Of a DNA stretch of 64,000 nt, positions 34,413 to 47,160 are shown in pieces. Under the pieces are notes generated by a model, which was not told where the DNA came from, ran no database searches, and saw only the letters and a program-made list of their open reading frames with translations. Positions within the stretch are counted from its first letter, which is position 1. The number at the start of each line of letters is the position of its first letter. Both the position numbers and the translations under genes were made by a program. Location: the NCBI GenBank assembly GCA_035653595.1, contig DASRBO010000098.1, forward strand, positions 1 to 64,000. Direction: 5' to 3'. The stretch comes from DASRBO01 sp035653595 (lineage in GTDB: Bacteria; Actinomycetota; Acidimicrobiia; Acidimicrobiales; JAJPHE01).

Positions 34413-36062
34413 ATGGCGACCGAGCCCGCCCGCCGGGCAGAGCCCGCCGCCGAGGCGCCCGCCGGCTCGCTGGGGCTGCTGGTGGACAGGCTGCACCCGG
34501 CGGTGCTCGACGTGCTGGCCGCCCCCCGGGGGCTGGAGGTGGAGGTCAGCCACCCGGTCATCCTCGATCCGGCCGACCCGGTGGCCCCCGACCCGGCCAG
34601 CCTGGTGCTGGCCGTCGGGGTGGGGGAGGCGATCGCCAAGGCCAGCATCATGCGCCGGCTGGCCTCCACCGGGGCCACCGGGGTGGTGTTCAAGCAGGCC
34701 GGGGCGGTCGAGAAGGAGCTGCTGGCCCTGGCCGACGAGACCGGCCTGGCCCTGCTGGCGGTGCGGCCCGGCATCTCCTGGGGCCAGCTCTTCTCCCTCA
34801 TCGCCACCGCCTCGACCGTCAGCCCCCCGGCCGAGGGCGGGGTCTACGGGGTGCCCCTCGGCGACCTGTTCGCCCTGGCCAACGCAGTGGCGGCCATGGT
34901 CGGCGGGGCCACGACCATCGAGGATCTCCAGAGCCGGGTGCTGGCCTACTCCAGCCTCGACCACCCCATCGACGTCCCCAGGCAGGAGACCATCCTGGGC
35001 CGCCAGGTCCCCTCGGAGTGGATGCAGCGCCTCCGCGACGCCGGGGTGTTCCGCCGGCTGTGGCAGACCGACGAGGTGGTGCACATCCGCGACTTCACCG
35101 ACTTCGCCGGCTACCTGCCCCGCATCGCCGTGTCGGTGCGGGCCGGGGGCGAGCTGGTGGGCAGCATCTGGGTGATCGAGGGCGAGCGGGCCCTGGGGCC
35201 CGAGGCCGAGGGGACCCTGCGCCAGGCGGCCGACATCGCCGCCCTGCACCTGCTGGCCCACCGCAGCGCCCACGACGTCGACCGCCAGCGCCGGGCCGAC
35301 GCCCTGTTGGCGGTGCTTGAGGGTCGCGACCGGGGCGACCGGGCCGCCGCCCTCCTGGGCATCGACCCCCGCGGCACCATGGCCGTGGTCGCCTTCGACT
35401 GCGACGAGCCCGACGACGCCGCCGCCGCCGTGCGGGCCCACCGGGTCGCCGACCTGGTCGCCCTGTACTGCGAGTCGTTCCGCCGGCGGGCGGCCTGCGC
35501 CGTCAGCGGGGGGCGCGTCTACGCCCTGGTGCCTGTGGGGGCGGGCGAGGGGGCCGACTCGGTGGTGAACCTGGCCGGGGCCATCGTCCAGCGGGCGGGG
35601 GAGGCGCTGTCGGTGCCCCTGCGGGCGGGGGTGGGCTCGCCGGTGCCGACGGTGGCCGGCCTGGTCGAATCCCGCCACGAGGCCGACGACGTCCTCGACG
35701 TGCTGGCCCCCGGCGCCGGGGTGGGTACCATCTCCGAGGTGCGGGCCCGGGTGGTGCTGCATCGTCTGGCCCAGCTGGCCCAGCAGCACCCCGAGCTGCG
35801 CGGCGGGAAGCTGCTGGCCCTGGCCGACCAGGACGCCGCCCGGGGCACCGCCCATCTGGCCACCCTGCGGGCCTACTTCGACTCCTTCGGCGACATCGCC
35901 ACCGCCGCGGCCCGGGTGAGCGTCCACCCCAACACCTTCCGCTACCGCCTGCGGCGGATAACCGAGGCCTTCGGCCTCGACCTGGCCGATCCCGAGGAGC
36001 GGCTGGTGGCCGAGCTGCAGCTGCGCTTCCTCGACACCACCGGGGAGACCGGGGCCGGCTGA
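34413..36062 (+). CDS. PucR/CdaR-type transcriptional regulator
   Basis: 549 residues. N-terminal PucR-like sensory domain (VILDPADPV ... AGAVEKELLALADETGLALLAVRPGISWGQL), a GGDEF-like/CdaR middle region, and the C-terminal PucR HTH: YFDSFGDIATAAARVSVHPNTFRYRLRRITEAFGLDL. This family controls purine, amino-acid and peptide catabolism in response to metabolites. It sits just before the transporter genes and is the best candidate regulator of the 30-57 kb island. Confidence 0.88.
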   Translation: MATEPARRAEPAAEAPAGSLGLLVDRLHPAVLDVLAAPRGLEVEVSHPVILDPADPVAPDPASLVLAVGVGEAIAKASIMRRLASTGATGVVFKQAGAVEKELLALADETGLALLAVRPGISWGQLFSLIATASTVSPPAEGGVYGVPLGDLFALANAVAAMVGGATTIEDLQSRVLAYSSLDHPIDVPRQETILGRQVPSEWMQRLRDAGVFRRLWQTDEVVHIRDFTDFAGYLPRIAVSVRAGGELVGSIWVIEGERALGPEAEGTLRQAADIAALHLLAHRSAHDVDRQRRADALLAVLEGRDRGDRAAALLGIDPRGTMAVVAFDCDEPDDAAAAVRAHRVADLVALYCESFRRRAACAVSGGRVYALVPVGAGEGADSVVNLAGAIVQRAGEALSVPLRAGVGSPVPTVAGLVESRHEADDVLDVLAPGAGVGTISEVRARVVLHRLAQLAQQHPELRGGKLLALADQDAARGTAHLATLRAYFDSFGDIATAAARVSVHPNTFRYRLRRITEAFGLDLADPEERLVAELQLRFLDTTGETGAG

Positions 36063-36153
36063 GGCCTGCCGGCGGGCCGCTGTCAGGCCGGACAGCGGCG
36101 GAGGCCGATTTTGGTGGCAGGGGCCAAGGTCGGCACCGCCGGCGGCGGTCACC

Positions 36154-36732
36154 ATGACGGATTCGCGAGTGGGCCCCGGAGGACGCTTGGCAGCAGGCAG
36201 ACGTTTCCGGTCAGCGGTGCTGGCCGTGGGGGCGCTGGCGGCCGCCCTCGCCGGCTCCGGCTGCGGGTTCACCCAGATGCAGAACCTTTCGTTCCGGGTC
36301 GACGACCGGCTGCACTTCGTGAGCCCGCCGGCACGGACCATGGTGCAGAACCCGGTGACGGTGAGCTGGCGGATCAGCGGCTTCGCGGTCGCGCCGCCGG
36401 GCAGCACCCCGCCCAGCCGGGGGGCGGGCTACTTCGCCGTGTTCGTGGACCGGGCGCCCATCCAGCCGGGCCAGACCATGCGCACCGTCGCCAGCCGCGA
36501 CCTCCAGTGCCTGCACCAGCCCGGCTGCCCCGACGAGAGCTACCTGGAGCAGCGCCAGATCTACACCACCACCCGCCAGCAGCTGACCCTGGGCGAGATA
36601 CCCAACCTGGTCGGCGACAACGAGAAGGTGCAGCTGCACACGATCACGGTGGTGCTCATGGACACCAGCGGGCACCGCATCGGGGAGAGCGCCTGGGAGC
36701 TCGACGTGCGCATGAGGAGGGTGGGGGTGTGA
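36154..36732 (+). CDS. lipoprotein of unknown function
   Basis: 192 residues from ATG 36154. Basic N-terminus and lipobox LAGSGC near residue 37. The mature part has HFVSPPARTMVQNPVTVSW, like an Ig/fibronectin-type strand, and a Cys pair (LQCLHQPGC). It ends with GTGTGA, overlapping the start of the MFS-LivF fusion, so it is translationally coupled to transport. It could be an accessory of the transporter; no family recognised. Confidence 0.75.
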   Translation: MTDSRVGPGGRLAAGRRFRSAVLAVGALAAALAGSGCGFTQMQNLSFRVDDRLHFVSPPARTMVQNPVTVSWRISGFAVAPPGSTPPSRGAGYFAVFVDRAPIQPGQTMRTVASRDLQCLHQPGCPDESYLEQRQIYTTTRQQLTLGEIPNLVGDNEKVQLHTITVVLMDTSGHRIGESAWELDVRMRRVGV

Positions 36733-38920
36733 CGGCCTCCCTGGACGGGCTGGAGGCGGTCGAGGAGATCGAGTCCACCCGCGAGTCGCTGCGGGAGTCG
36801 GCCCGGGTGAAGCTGGGGGTGGCGGGGGACGAGAACACATCGAGCTTCCGCCGGATCGTCAGGCACTACGGGCTGTCGTACTACCCGCTCATCGCCCTCG
36901 GGCTCCTCTCGACCTCGGACACGTTCCAGAGCTACGCCTTCACCGTCCTCACCCCCGAGATCAGCCGGACCCTCGGCATATCGGTGCTGGCGGTGGCGAC
37001 GGCCCGCTCGCTGCAGGGCCTGGCGGTGGCGGTCGCCCCCCTGCCGGTGGCGTCGCTCACCCAGAACAAGGCCAGGCGGGCGGCGCTGTGCATCGGCACC
37101 GGTCTGCTCTGGAGCGTCATCACCCTGTTCGCCGGGTTCGTCACCTCGTTGGCAGCCCTGGTGCTGATACTGGCCCTCGACGGGCTGACGACTGGCAGCG
37201 TGACGGCGCTGCACACGCCACTGATCTTCGACAGCTACCACCCCGGCGCCCGGGTGCGGGCCCTGTCGGTCTACAACGCCTTCGGGACCTTCGGCAGCGT
37301 GGCGTCGCCGCTGCTGGTCGGGCTGCTCTCCGGGGTGCTCGGCTTCACCTGGAGGGGCGTGTTCATCGCCCTGGGGCTCCTGTCCATCGCCATGGCCCTG
37401 GCCTCCCTGGGCCTGCGCGACCCGGGCTTCGGCCGGTGGGACACCCAGCAGGTGCGGGCCAGCGTGCACAGCGCCCACGGTGAGTCCGACGACCTGCGCG
37501 ACGAGGACGTCACCCTCGGCTTCTGGGAGATCTGCCGGCGCATGCTGCTGATCCCCACCAACCGGCGGGTGTTCGCCGGCTTCACCGTGTTCGGGATGCT
37601 GACCGTGCCGCTGGGCACGTTCATCTCCTTCTTCCTCGACCAGCGCTGGAACTTCGGGCCCGGCCAGCGAGGCGCCTTCTTCGCCTTCTACGCCGGCTGC
37701 GGGGTGATCGCCCTGCTCATCTACGGCGGCCGGGGGGAGAGGCAGTTCCGGGCCTCGCCGGCCCGCATCCTGCGGGCGTCGGGTGTCCTGCTGGCCGGGG
37801 CGGTGGTCTTCGTGGCCCTGGGCGGGGTCATGCCGGCGCTGGTGCCGATGCTGGCCTGCTTCGGGGCGTCCGGCGCCCTGGCGGTGATCGTCTCGCCCCT
37901 GCTCGGGGTCTCGCTGCTGTCGATCGTGCCCGCCCACATGCGGCCCCACGCCCAGTCGCTGGCGGCCATCTTCGGCGCCATGGGCAGCCTGGTGGGCTCG
38001 CTGCTGCTCGGCAGCGTGCAGAGCGAGTACGGCATCGGCGGGGCCATGGTGGCGGTGGCCATACCGGGCGTGCTGGGAGCCCTGATCATCGCCAGCGCCG
38101 GCGGCCTCATCGAGGCCGATCTGGACCGGATGATCGAGGAGGTCATCGAGGACGAGGAGATCCGCCGGATCCACTCCGGCGGCGGGCGCCTGCCCATGCT
38201 GGCGGTCCGGGGGGTCGACTTCTCCTACGACCACCTGCAGGTGCTCTTCGACGTCGACTTCGCCGTGGAGGACGGGGAGATGGTCGCCCTCCTCGGGGTG
38301 AACGGGGCAGGCAAGTCCACCCTGCTCAAGGTGGTGTCCGGCATCGGCCTGCCGTCCAAGGGGAGCGTCCGCTTCCGGGGCCAGGACATCACCTACCTCG
38401 ACGCCGAGCGCCGCATCCGCCTGGGCATCACCCAGGTTCCGGGCGGGCGGGCGGTCTTCGGGCCCATGACGGTGGTCGAGAACCTGCGCAGCTACGGCTA
38501 CACCCTGGGCGGCCAGCGGGCATCGGTCGACCGGGCCATCGCCACCGCCCTCGAGGCCTTCCCCCGGCTGGAGGAGAGGCGGAACTCGCTGGCCGCCACC
38601 CTCTCCGGGGGCGAGCAGCAGATGCTCGGCCTGGCCAAGGCCCTCATGCTGCGGCCGCGCATCCTGCTCATCGACGAGCTGTCCCTCGGCCTGGCTCCCA
38701 TCATCGTGGCCCAACTGCTGGAGATGGTGCGCCGCATCAACGAGGCCGGCACGGCGGTGGTGCTTGTCGAGCAGTCCGTCAGCATCGCCCTCAACCTGGT
38801 GCAGCACGCCTACTTCATGGAGAAGGGCGAGATGCGCTTCGACGGCCCGGCCGCCGAGCTGCTGGGGCGGGACGACCTGTTGCGGGCGGTGTTCCTCAAG
38901 GGATCGGCGGCGGCGGGAAC

Positions 38921-38924
<4 letters not shown>
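36729..38924 (+). CDS. MFS permease fused to LivF-type ABC ATPase
   Basis: 731 residues from GTG 36729. Residues ~40-450 form an MFS-like permease with about 12 hydrophobic segments (LSYYPLIALGLLSTSD, TARSLQGLAVAVAPLPVASL, GFTWRGVFIALGLLSIAMALASLGLRDPG). A short acidic linker (IEEVIEDEEIRRI) leads to a complete ATPase: LLGVNGAGKSTLL (Walker A), ITQVPGGRAVFGPMTVVENL, LSGGEQQMLGLAKALM (signature), ILLIDELSLGLAP (Walker B), VVLVEQSV (switch His replaced by Gln as in LivF). The ATPase is standard branched-chain amino-acid LivF. Coupled on both sides by GTGA-type overlaps. Confidence 0.9.
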
Positions 38925-41929
<3,005 letters not shown>

Positions 41930-43077
41930 GCCAGCACCTCGGGCAGCACGTCGACGCCGACCCCCGGACCGGTCGGGACAGGTATGTGGCCGGACTGGAC
42001 CAGCAGGGGCGGGGTGATGTCCTGGGCGTAGAACCGGTCGGAGCCGGACACGTCGCCGGGCAGGCTGAACTCGGGCCCGGCGGCCAGGGCGGCGTTGGCG
42101 GCCCGGCCGATGCCCGTCTCCAGCATCCCGCCGCACCACACCGGGACCCCGTGGGCGGCGGCCACGACGGCGATGCGGCGGGCCTCGATGTAGCCGCCCA
42201 CCCGGCCCGGCTTGATGTTGATGATCCGGCAGGCGCCCCAGGCGATGGCGGCCGCCGCCGTGGAGGCCGAGGTGATCGACTCGTCGAGGCACACCGGGGT
42301 GCGGATGAGGCGGGCCAGCTGGGCGTGGCCGTACACGTCGTCCTCGGACAGGGGCTGTTCGATCAGGAGCAGGTCGAAGGGGTCGAGGCGGGCCAGCTGG
42401 CGGGCGTCGGCCAGGGTGTAGGCGGTGTTGGCGTCGACCTGGAGCAGCAGGTCGTCGCCGAAGCGCTCCCTCACCGCCCGCACCGGCTCGACGTCCCAGC
42501 CGGGCTCGATCTTCAACTTGATGCGCACGTAGCCGGCGTCGAGGTAGCCGGCCACGGCGTCGAGCAGCTGGGGGACCGAGTCCATGATCCCGACCGACAC
42601 CCCGCTCGGCACCCGGTCCCGCGCCGCCCCGAGGTAGGAGGCGAAGGAGCGGCCGGTCATGCGCAGCTCGGCGTCGAGCACGGCCATTTCCAGCGCCGCC
42701 TTGGCCATGGGATGGCCCTTGATCGGTTCAAGCAGCCGCCCCACGTCCTCGGCGCCGAGGTCGCCGGCGGCGAAGAGGACCGGGGCCAGGAAGCGCCTGA
42801 TGACCTCGCGGGCCCCCTCGACGTGCTCGTAGGAGTACAGGGGGGCGGCCATGGCGACGCACTCCCCCCACCCCTCGCCCTCGGGCGTGATCGCCCGCAC
42901 CAGCAGGGCGTCCTTGACGCGCTCGGTGCCGAACGAGGTCCGGAAGGGGGAGACCAGCGGCAGCTGGATGCGGCGCAGCTCCAGGGCGGTGAGCTTCACC
43001 GTCCCACCCTGCCACCGGCGGGCCGGTGGTGGCCTTAGCCGACTGCACCACCGGGGGGCGGGGGAGTGGTCCTCGCC

Positions 43078-43083
43078 TACAAT
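43078..43083 (+). promoter_or_regulatory. -10 box TACAAT in the racemase/M20 divergent gap
   Basis: TACAAT lies in the 183-bp gap 43000-43182 and would give a ~95-nt leader before the small membrane gene at 43183. I see no riboswitch I can name in that leader. Confidence 0.35.
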
Positions 43084-43182
43084 GCCGCCCTCTTTCCGGG
43101 TGGCAAGCATGGGCACCACCGGCACCGGTCGGCATGGGAGGGCGCGTGCCAATGTGCAGCTGGAGGAACAAGGCCAACGGAC

Positions 43183-43293
43183 GTGTTCCGGTCCTCGGCT
43201 GACCTGCTGGTGCCCCTGGCCCTGCTGATCCTGGGACTGTTCCTGGCCCGCCTGTTCCGCTCCGATCCCCTGGTCGGCGGGCCGCAACGGTGA
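43183..43293 (+). CDS. 36-residue single-pass membrane peptide
   Basis: From GTG 43183: a short polar start, one strong hydrophobic helix (LLVPLALLILGLFLARLF), and a polar tail SDPLVGGPQR. The stop overlaps GTG 43290 of the M20 gene (GTGA). Too short for family assignment. The coupling and clear transmembrane segment are the support. Confidence 0.5.
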   Translation: MFRSSADLLVPLALLILGLFLARLFRSDPLVGGPQR

Positions 43294-44381
43294 ACGACGC
43301 CGAGCGGTGCGAGGACCTGCGGGCCCTGGTGGAGTGCGAGTCGCCCTCGGAGGACCGGGACGCCACCGCCCGCTGCGCCGACGTGCTCGCCGACCTCGTC
43401 CGCCGCCGCCTCGGCGGGGAGGCCGAGCGGGTCGAGGTGGAGGGCCGGGTGCACCTGCGGTGGAGCTTCGGGCGGCCCCGGGTCCTCCTGCTCGGTCATC
43501 TCGACACGGTCTGGCCGCTGGGCACGCTCGCGCGCTGGCCGTTCGAGGTCCGGGGCGAGCGGGCCACCGGGCCGGGCGTGTTCGACATGAAGGGCGGCCT
43601 GGTGCAGATGCTGGAGGCGCTGTCGGGCCGGGGCGGCCCCGACGGGGTGGCCATCCTGGTGACCAGCGACGAGGAGGTGGGCTCGAACTCGTCGCGAGCG
43701 CTCATCGAGGAGACCGCCGCAGGCATGGAGGCGGTGCTGGTGCTCGAGCCCTCGGCCGACGGGGCGCTCAAGACCGCCCGCAAGGGCGTGGGCACCTTCC
43801 GGCTGGACGTGACCGGGCGGGCGGCCCATGCCGGCCTCGAGCCCCACAAGGGCGTGAACGCCACCGTCGAGGCGGCCGCCCAGATCCTCGCCATCGCCGA
43901 GCTGGGCCGGCCCGACCAAGGCACCACGGTCACCCCCACCACCCTGAGCGCCGGCACCACTGTCAACACCGTGCCTGAGTCGGCCACCCTGCGGATCGAC
44001 GTGCGGGCCTCGACCGTGGCGGAGATGGACCGGGTGCAGTCCGCCCTCGGCTCGCTCCGGCCCCGCCTGCCCGGTGCCGGGCTGGCCATGACCCCGGTCT
44101 CGGTGCGCCCGCCGCTGGAGTCCTCCGTTTCGCGTGACCTCTTCGAGGCGGCCCGCCGCCACGCCGCCCGCCTTGGTCTGGGCGACCTGGCCGGGGTGGC
44201 CGTCGGGGGGGGATCCGACGGCAACCTGACCGCCGCCATCGGCATCCCGACCCTCGACGGCCTCGGGGCGGTGGGCGACAAGGCCCATGCCGAGGGCGAG
44301 TGGCTGCTGGTGCCGGCCATGCGCCAGCGGGCGGGCCTGGTCGCCGCCCTGGTGGACGAACTGGTCGGAGCCCCGGTGTGA
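43290..44381 (+). CDS. M20 metallopeptidase / N-acyl-L-amino-acid deacylase
   Basis: 363 residues from GTG 43290. LLLGHLDTVWP (first zinc His and bridging Asp), GPGVFDMKGGLVQM, ILVTSDEEVGS (catalytic Glu-Glu), GRAAHAGLEPHKGVNA (dimerisation-domain His) and KAHAEGEWL (last His) give the full M20 set. M20 enzymes include carboxypeptidase G2, ArgE-like deacetylases and L-desuccinylases. Directly divergent from the racemase gene, matching the final step of an N-acyl D-to-L pathway. It overlaps the next gene by 4 bp. Confidence 0.9.
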   Translation: MNDAERCEDLRALVECESPSEDRDATARCADVLADLVRRRLGGEAERVEVEGRVHLRWSFGRPRVLLLGHLDTVWPLGTLARWPFEVRGERATGPGVFDMKGGLVQMLEALSGRGGPDGVAILVTSDEEVGSNSSRALIEETAAGMEAVLVLEPSADGALKTARKGVGTFRLDVTGRAAHAGLEPHKGVNATVEAAAQILAIAELGRPDQGTTVTPTTLSAGTTVNTVPESATLRIDVRASTVAEMDRVQSALGSLRPRLPGAGLAMTPVSVRPPLESSVSRDLFEAARRHAARLGLGDLAGVAVGGGSDGNLTAAIGIPTLDGLGAVGDKAHAEGEWLLVPAMRQRAGLVAALVDELVGAPV

Positions 44382-45136
44382 GCGAGCCGACCCCGGAGGA
44401 GCCGACCTCGACGCCTGCGGCCGCCCGGCGGGGCGCCACCACCAAGGGACCGGGCCCTTCCAAGCGCGCCGGCACCAAGGCGACGCCGGGCGGGACGGCC
44501 CGGGCCCAGAGGACGACCGGACGGGGCGCCAGCGGCTCGGCCAAGCCCCCGGCGGCCAAGGCGGCCTCCCGCCGCCGCCCCCGTGCCGGGGAGTCCCCCG
44601 AGCCATCCCCCGAGCCCGACCCCCTCCTGGCGGCCGAGCCGGCCGCCACCGAGGCCGCAGCGGTCCCACCGCCACCCGCTGGCGCGACCCGCCCACCTGT
44701 CGGCACCGCCCCCGGCGCCGATCAGGACGCGGGCGGTCCCCCGGCCTCTCCCGGGCGGAGCGCCCCGGAGCCAGGGCCGGGCGGGCCGGCGGCGGCGCTT
44801 TCGGCCGAGGCGGTGGGGGCGGCCCCGCCCCGCTGGGCGGCCCTGACCGATCCGGACTCGGCGGTGCCGACCTACACCGGGGTCATCCTGATCGTGGTCG
44901 GGTTCGCCCTGCTGTTCTACGGATGGTCAAGGGTGGCGCCGCTGGCCGACGTGTTCCGCCAGATTCCCTACCTGCTGTCGTCGGGCCTGCCTGGCATCGG
45001 CCTGGTGATGGTGGGCCTGGTGGTCATCAACGTGACCGCCCGCCGCCGCGACGCCGCCCGGCGGGCGCGTCAGATGGCCGCCCTGGGCGAGATAGTCGCC
45101 GACCTGCGCCGCAGCATCGAGGACACCCGGCGGTGA
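44378..45136 (+). CDS. Ala/Pro-rich protein with two C-terminal membrane helices
   Basis: 252 residues from GTG 44378 (GTGA overlap with M20). The first ~150 residues are disordered, rich in Ala, Pro, Gly, Lys and Arg (ARRGATTKGPGPSKRAGTK). Then YTGVILIVVGFALLFYGW and GLPGIGLVMVGLVVINVTA span the membrane, and a short coiled-coil tail (MAALGEIVADLRRSIED) follows. Unknown function; it may scaffold the transporter or enzymes at the membrane. Confidence 0.7.
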   Translation: MSEPTPEEPTSTPAAARRGATTKGPGPSKRAGTKATPGGTARAQRTTGRGASGSAKPPAAKAASRRRPRAGESPEPSPEPDPLLAAEPAATEAAAVPPPPAGATRPPVGTAPGADQDAGGPPASPGRSAPEPGPGGPAAALSAEAVGAAPPRWAALTDPDSAVPTYTGVILIVVGFALLFYGWSRVAPLADVFRQIPYLLSSGLPGIGLVMVGLVVINVTARRRDAARRARQMAALGEIVADLRRSIEDTRR

Positions 45137-45143
45137 ACCGTTG

Positions 45144-45473
45144 GTGACCGGCACCGGTGGCGGCGGGAGGGCGCGCCGGACCGGGGCCGTCGCCGCCGCC
45201 GAGGTGGTGCTGGTGGTGATCGGCCTGGCCGGCTTCGCCGTCATGGGCCTGGCCTGGGCCAAGGGAGCCGGGTTCGCCTACGTGCCGCTGCAGATTGCGC
45301 CCCTGCTGGCCGCCACCGTGGGGCTGGCCATGGTCGGTCTGGCCGTCGGGGCCCTCGCCATCCAGACCGGGCGGCGCCTCGACGCCGAGGCCGAGGCGGG
45401 CCTGGACGGCCTGGTCGAGCAGGCGACCGAGGCCGCCGCCGCCCTGCGGCGGAGGTATGTCGGGAACGACTAA
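45144..45473 (+). CDS. small two-helix membrane protein
   Basis: 109 residues from GTG 45144, 7 bp after the previous gene. Two hydrophobic helices (AAEVVLVVIGLAGFAVMGLAW; APLLAATVGLAMVGLAVGALAI) and a C-terminal helix LDGLVEQATEAAAALRRR resembling the tail of its upstream neighbour. The two adjacent genes share layout and may form a complex. No family recognised. Confidence 0.65.
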   Translation: MTGTGGGGRARRTGAVAAAEVVLVVIGLAGFAVMGLAWAKGAGFAYVPLQIAPLLAATVGLAMVGLAVGALAIQTGRRLDAEAEAGLDGLVEQATEAAAALRRRYVGND

Positions 45474-45538
45474 GGCGCCCGCCCCCGGTCGGTTGACTGC
45501 ACCATGACGGTGGCCGCCCCGGCGGCGACACTGGCGCC

Positions 45539-47131
45539 GTGCCGGTGGTCATTAGCGGGGGGACCGTCTACGACGGTGACGGCGGCCCCGGGCTGGCGGC
45601 CGACGTGGTCGTCGACGGGGACCGGATCGCGACGATCGCCCCCGGGGTCGAGGTCAGCGACGCCGAGGTCCTCGACGCCGCCGGGCTGGCCGTGGCCCCC
45701 GGCTTCGTCAACGTCCTGAGCCACGCCTGGGGCAGCCTGCAGCGGGACCCGACCGGAGCGTCCGACGTGCTGCAGGGGGTGACCACCGAGGTGTTCGGGG
45801 AGGCCTTCTCCCTCGGACCGGGCGGTCCCCAGTTCGCCGAGATGATGTCGGGCTGGGGGGTCGCCGACGGCGTGGTCGTCGACTTCCCCCGCCTGAGCGA
45901 GGGCCTGTCCCACCTCGAGAGCCGGGGCGTCGGGCTCAACGTGGCCAGCTTCATCGGCGGCCACAACCTGCGGGTGCTGGGGGCCGGATTCGACGACCGC
46001 CCGCTCGAGCCGGCCGAGCTGGACCGGCTCCTCGGCATCGTGGCCGAGGAGATGCAGGACGGCGCCCTCGGCATCGGCACCGCCCTCATCTATCCGCCCG
46101 GCCGCTTCGCCCGCACCGACGAGCTGGTCGCCCTGTCCGAGGTCGTCGGCCGCCACGGCGGCACCTACATCTCCCACATGCGCAGCGAGGGCGACCAGTT
46201 CCTCGAGTGCCTCGACGAGCTGCTGCACATCGGCCGGGCCGCCTCGGTGCGGGCCGAGGTGTACCACCTGAAGGCCGCCGGCCAGCACAACTGGCCCAAG
46301 ATGAAGGCGGCCATCGACCGCATCGAGGAGGCCAGGGGGCAGGGCCAGCCGGTCAGCGCCGACATGTACCCCTACACCGCCGGTGGCACGTCGCTGGCCG
46401 CCTCCATCCCGCCCCGGTTCCACGTGGGCGGGCCCGCCGCCCTGATCGAGCGCCTGGGCGACCCGGCCCAGCGCCGGCTGATGGCGGAGGCCATCGCCCG
46501 GCCGTCGGACGAGTTCGAGAACCTGTTCCTCGCCGCCGGCGGCGGCGCCGGCATCCTCTTCTTCGCCGACCTGGCTGACGGCACCCCGGCCAAGGGCCGC
46601 CGGCTTTCGGAGATCGCCGCCGACCTCGGCCTCGACGAGGTCGACGCCCTCCTCGAGGTGGTCGCCCGCCAGCCCAGCGTGGGGGTCGCCTACTTCATCA
46701 TCGACGAGGACAACGTCCGCCTCGGGCTGCGCCAGCCGTGGGTGTCGGTGGGCTCGGACGCCGCCGCCCACCAGGCCGTGGCCCCCTTCACCGACTCCGC
46801 CACCCACCCCCGCACCTACGGGACCTTCGCCCGGGTGCTCGGCCGCTACTGCCGCGACGAGGGCCTGTTCCCCCTGCAGGAGGGCGTCAGGCGCATGAGC
46901 GCCCTGCCGGCGGACAACCTGGGCCTGGCCGACCGCGGCCGCCTGGTGAGCGGGGCCTTCGCCGACATCGTGGTGTTCGACCCGGCGACCATCGCCGACC
47001 ACGCCACCTTCGAGGACCCCCACCGCTACGCCAGCGGGGTGCGCCACGTCCTGGTGAACGGGGTCCCCGTGGTGCGCGACTCCGCCCTGACCGGGGCCAC
47101 CCCCGGCCGCCGCCTACGTCTCTCCCGCTGA
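45539..47131 (+). CDS. D-aminoacylase-like amidohydrolase (COG3653 group)
   Basis: 530 residues from GTG 45539. Opens VVISGGTVYDGDGGPGLAADVVVDG; the metal strand reads APGFVNVLSHAWGS, so the usual HxH of DTHTHDD is LxH. LQGVTTEVFGEAF replaces the TTVVVGNCG cysteine loop. HGGTYISHMRSEGD, YHLKAAGQHNW and VSVGSDAAA keep later positions. Family members remove N-acyl groups from D-amino acids. The changed first His and Cys suggest a subgroup with a mononuclear or different centre. The closing ...RHVLVNGVPVVRD region is normal. Confidence 0.8.
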   Translation: MPVVISGGTVYDGDGGPGLAADVVVDGDRIATIAPGVEVSDAEVLDAAGLAVAPGFVNVLSHAWGSLQRDPTGASDVLQGVTTEVFGEAFSLGPGGPQFAEMMSGWGVADGVVVDFPRLSEGLSHLESRGVGLNVASFIGGHNLRVLGAGFDDRPLEPAELDRLLGIVAEEMQDGALGIGTALIYPPGRFARTDELVALSEVVGRHGGTYISHMRSEGDQFLECLDELLHIGRAASVRAEVYHLKAAGQHNWPKMKAAIDRIEEARGQGQPVSADMYPYTAGGTSLAASIPPRFHVGGPAALIERLGDPAQRRLMAEAIARPSDEFENLFLAAGGGAGILFFADLADGTPAKGRRLSEIAADLGLDEVDALLEVVARQPSVGVAYFIIDEDNVRLGLRQPWVSVGSDAAAHQAVAPFTDSATHPRTYGTFARVLGRYCRDEGLFPLQEGVRRMSALPADNLGLADRGRLVSGAFADIVVFDPATIADHATFEDPHRYASGVRHVLVNGVPVVRDSALTGATPGRRLRLSR

Positions 47132-47160
47132 GCCCTCCGCCTCTGTTGGAAAGGAACCCC

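Noticed and set aside
36561..38807. A long minus-strand frame opposite the MFS-LivF gene
   Set aside because: Its composition (His/Gln/Gly/Asp-rich, no motifs) is that of an antisense shadow, while the plus strand has full MFS and ATPase motifs.
43084..43182. Riboswitch in the ~95-nt leader before the M20 operon
   Set aside because: Some inverted repeats (GGCACC/GGTCGG region) exist, but I recognise no conserved aptamer.
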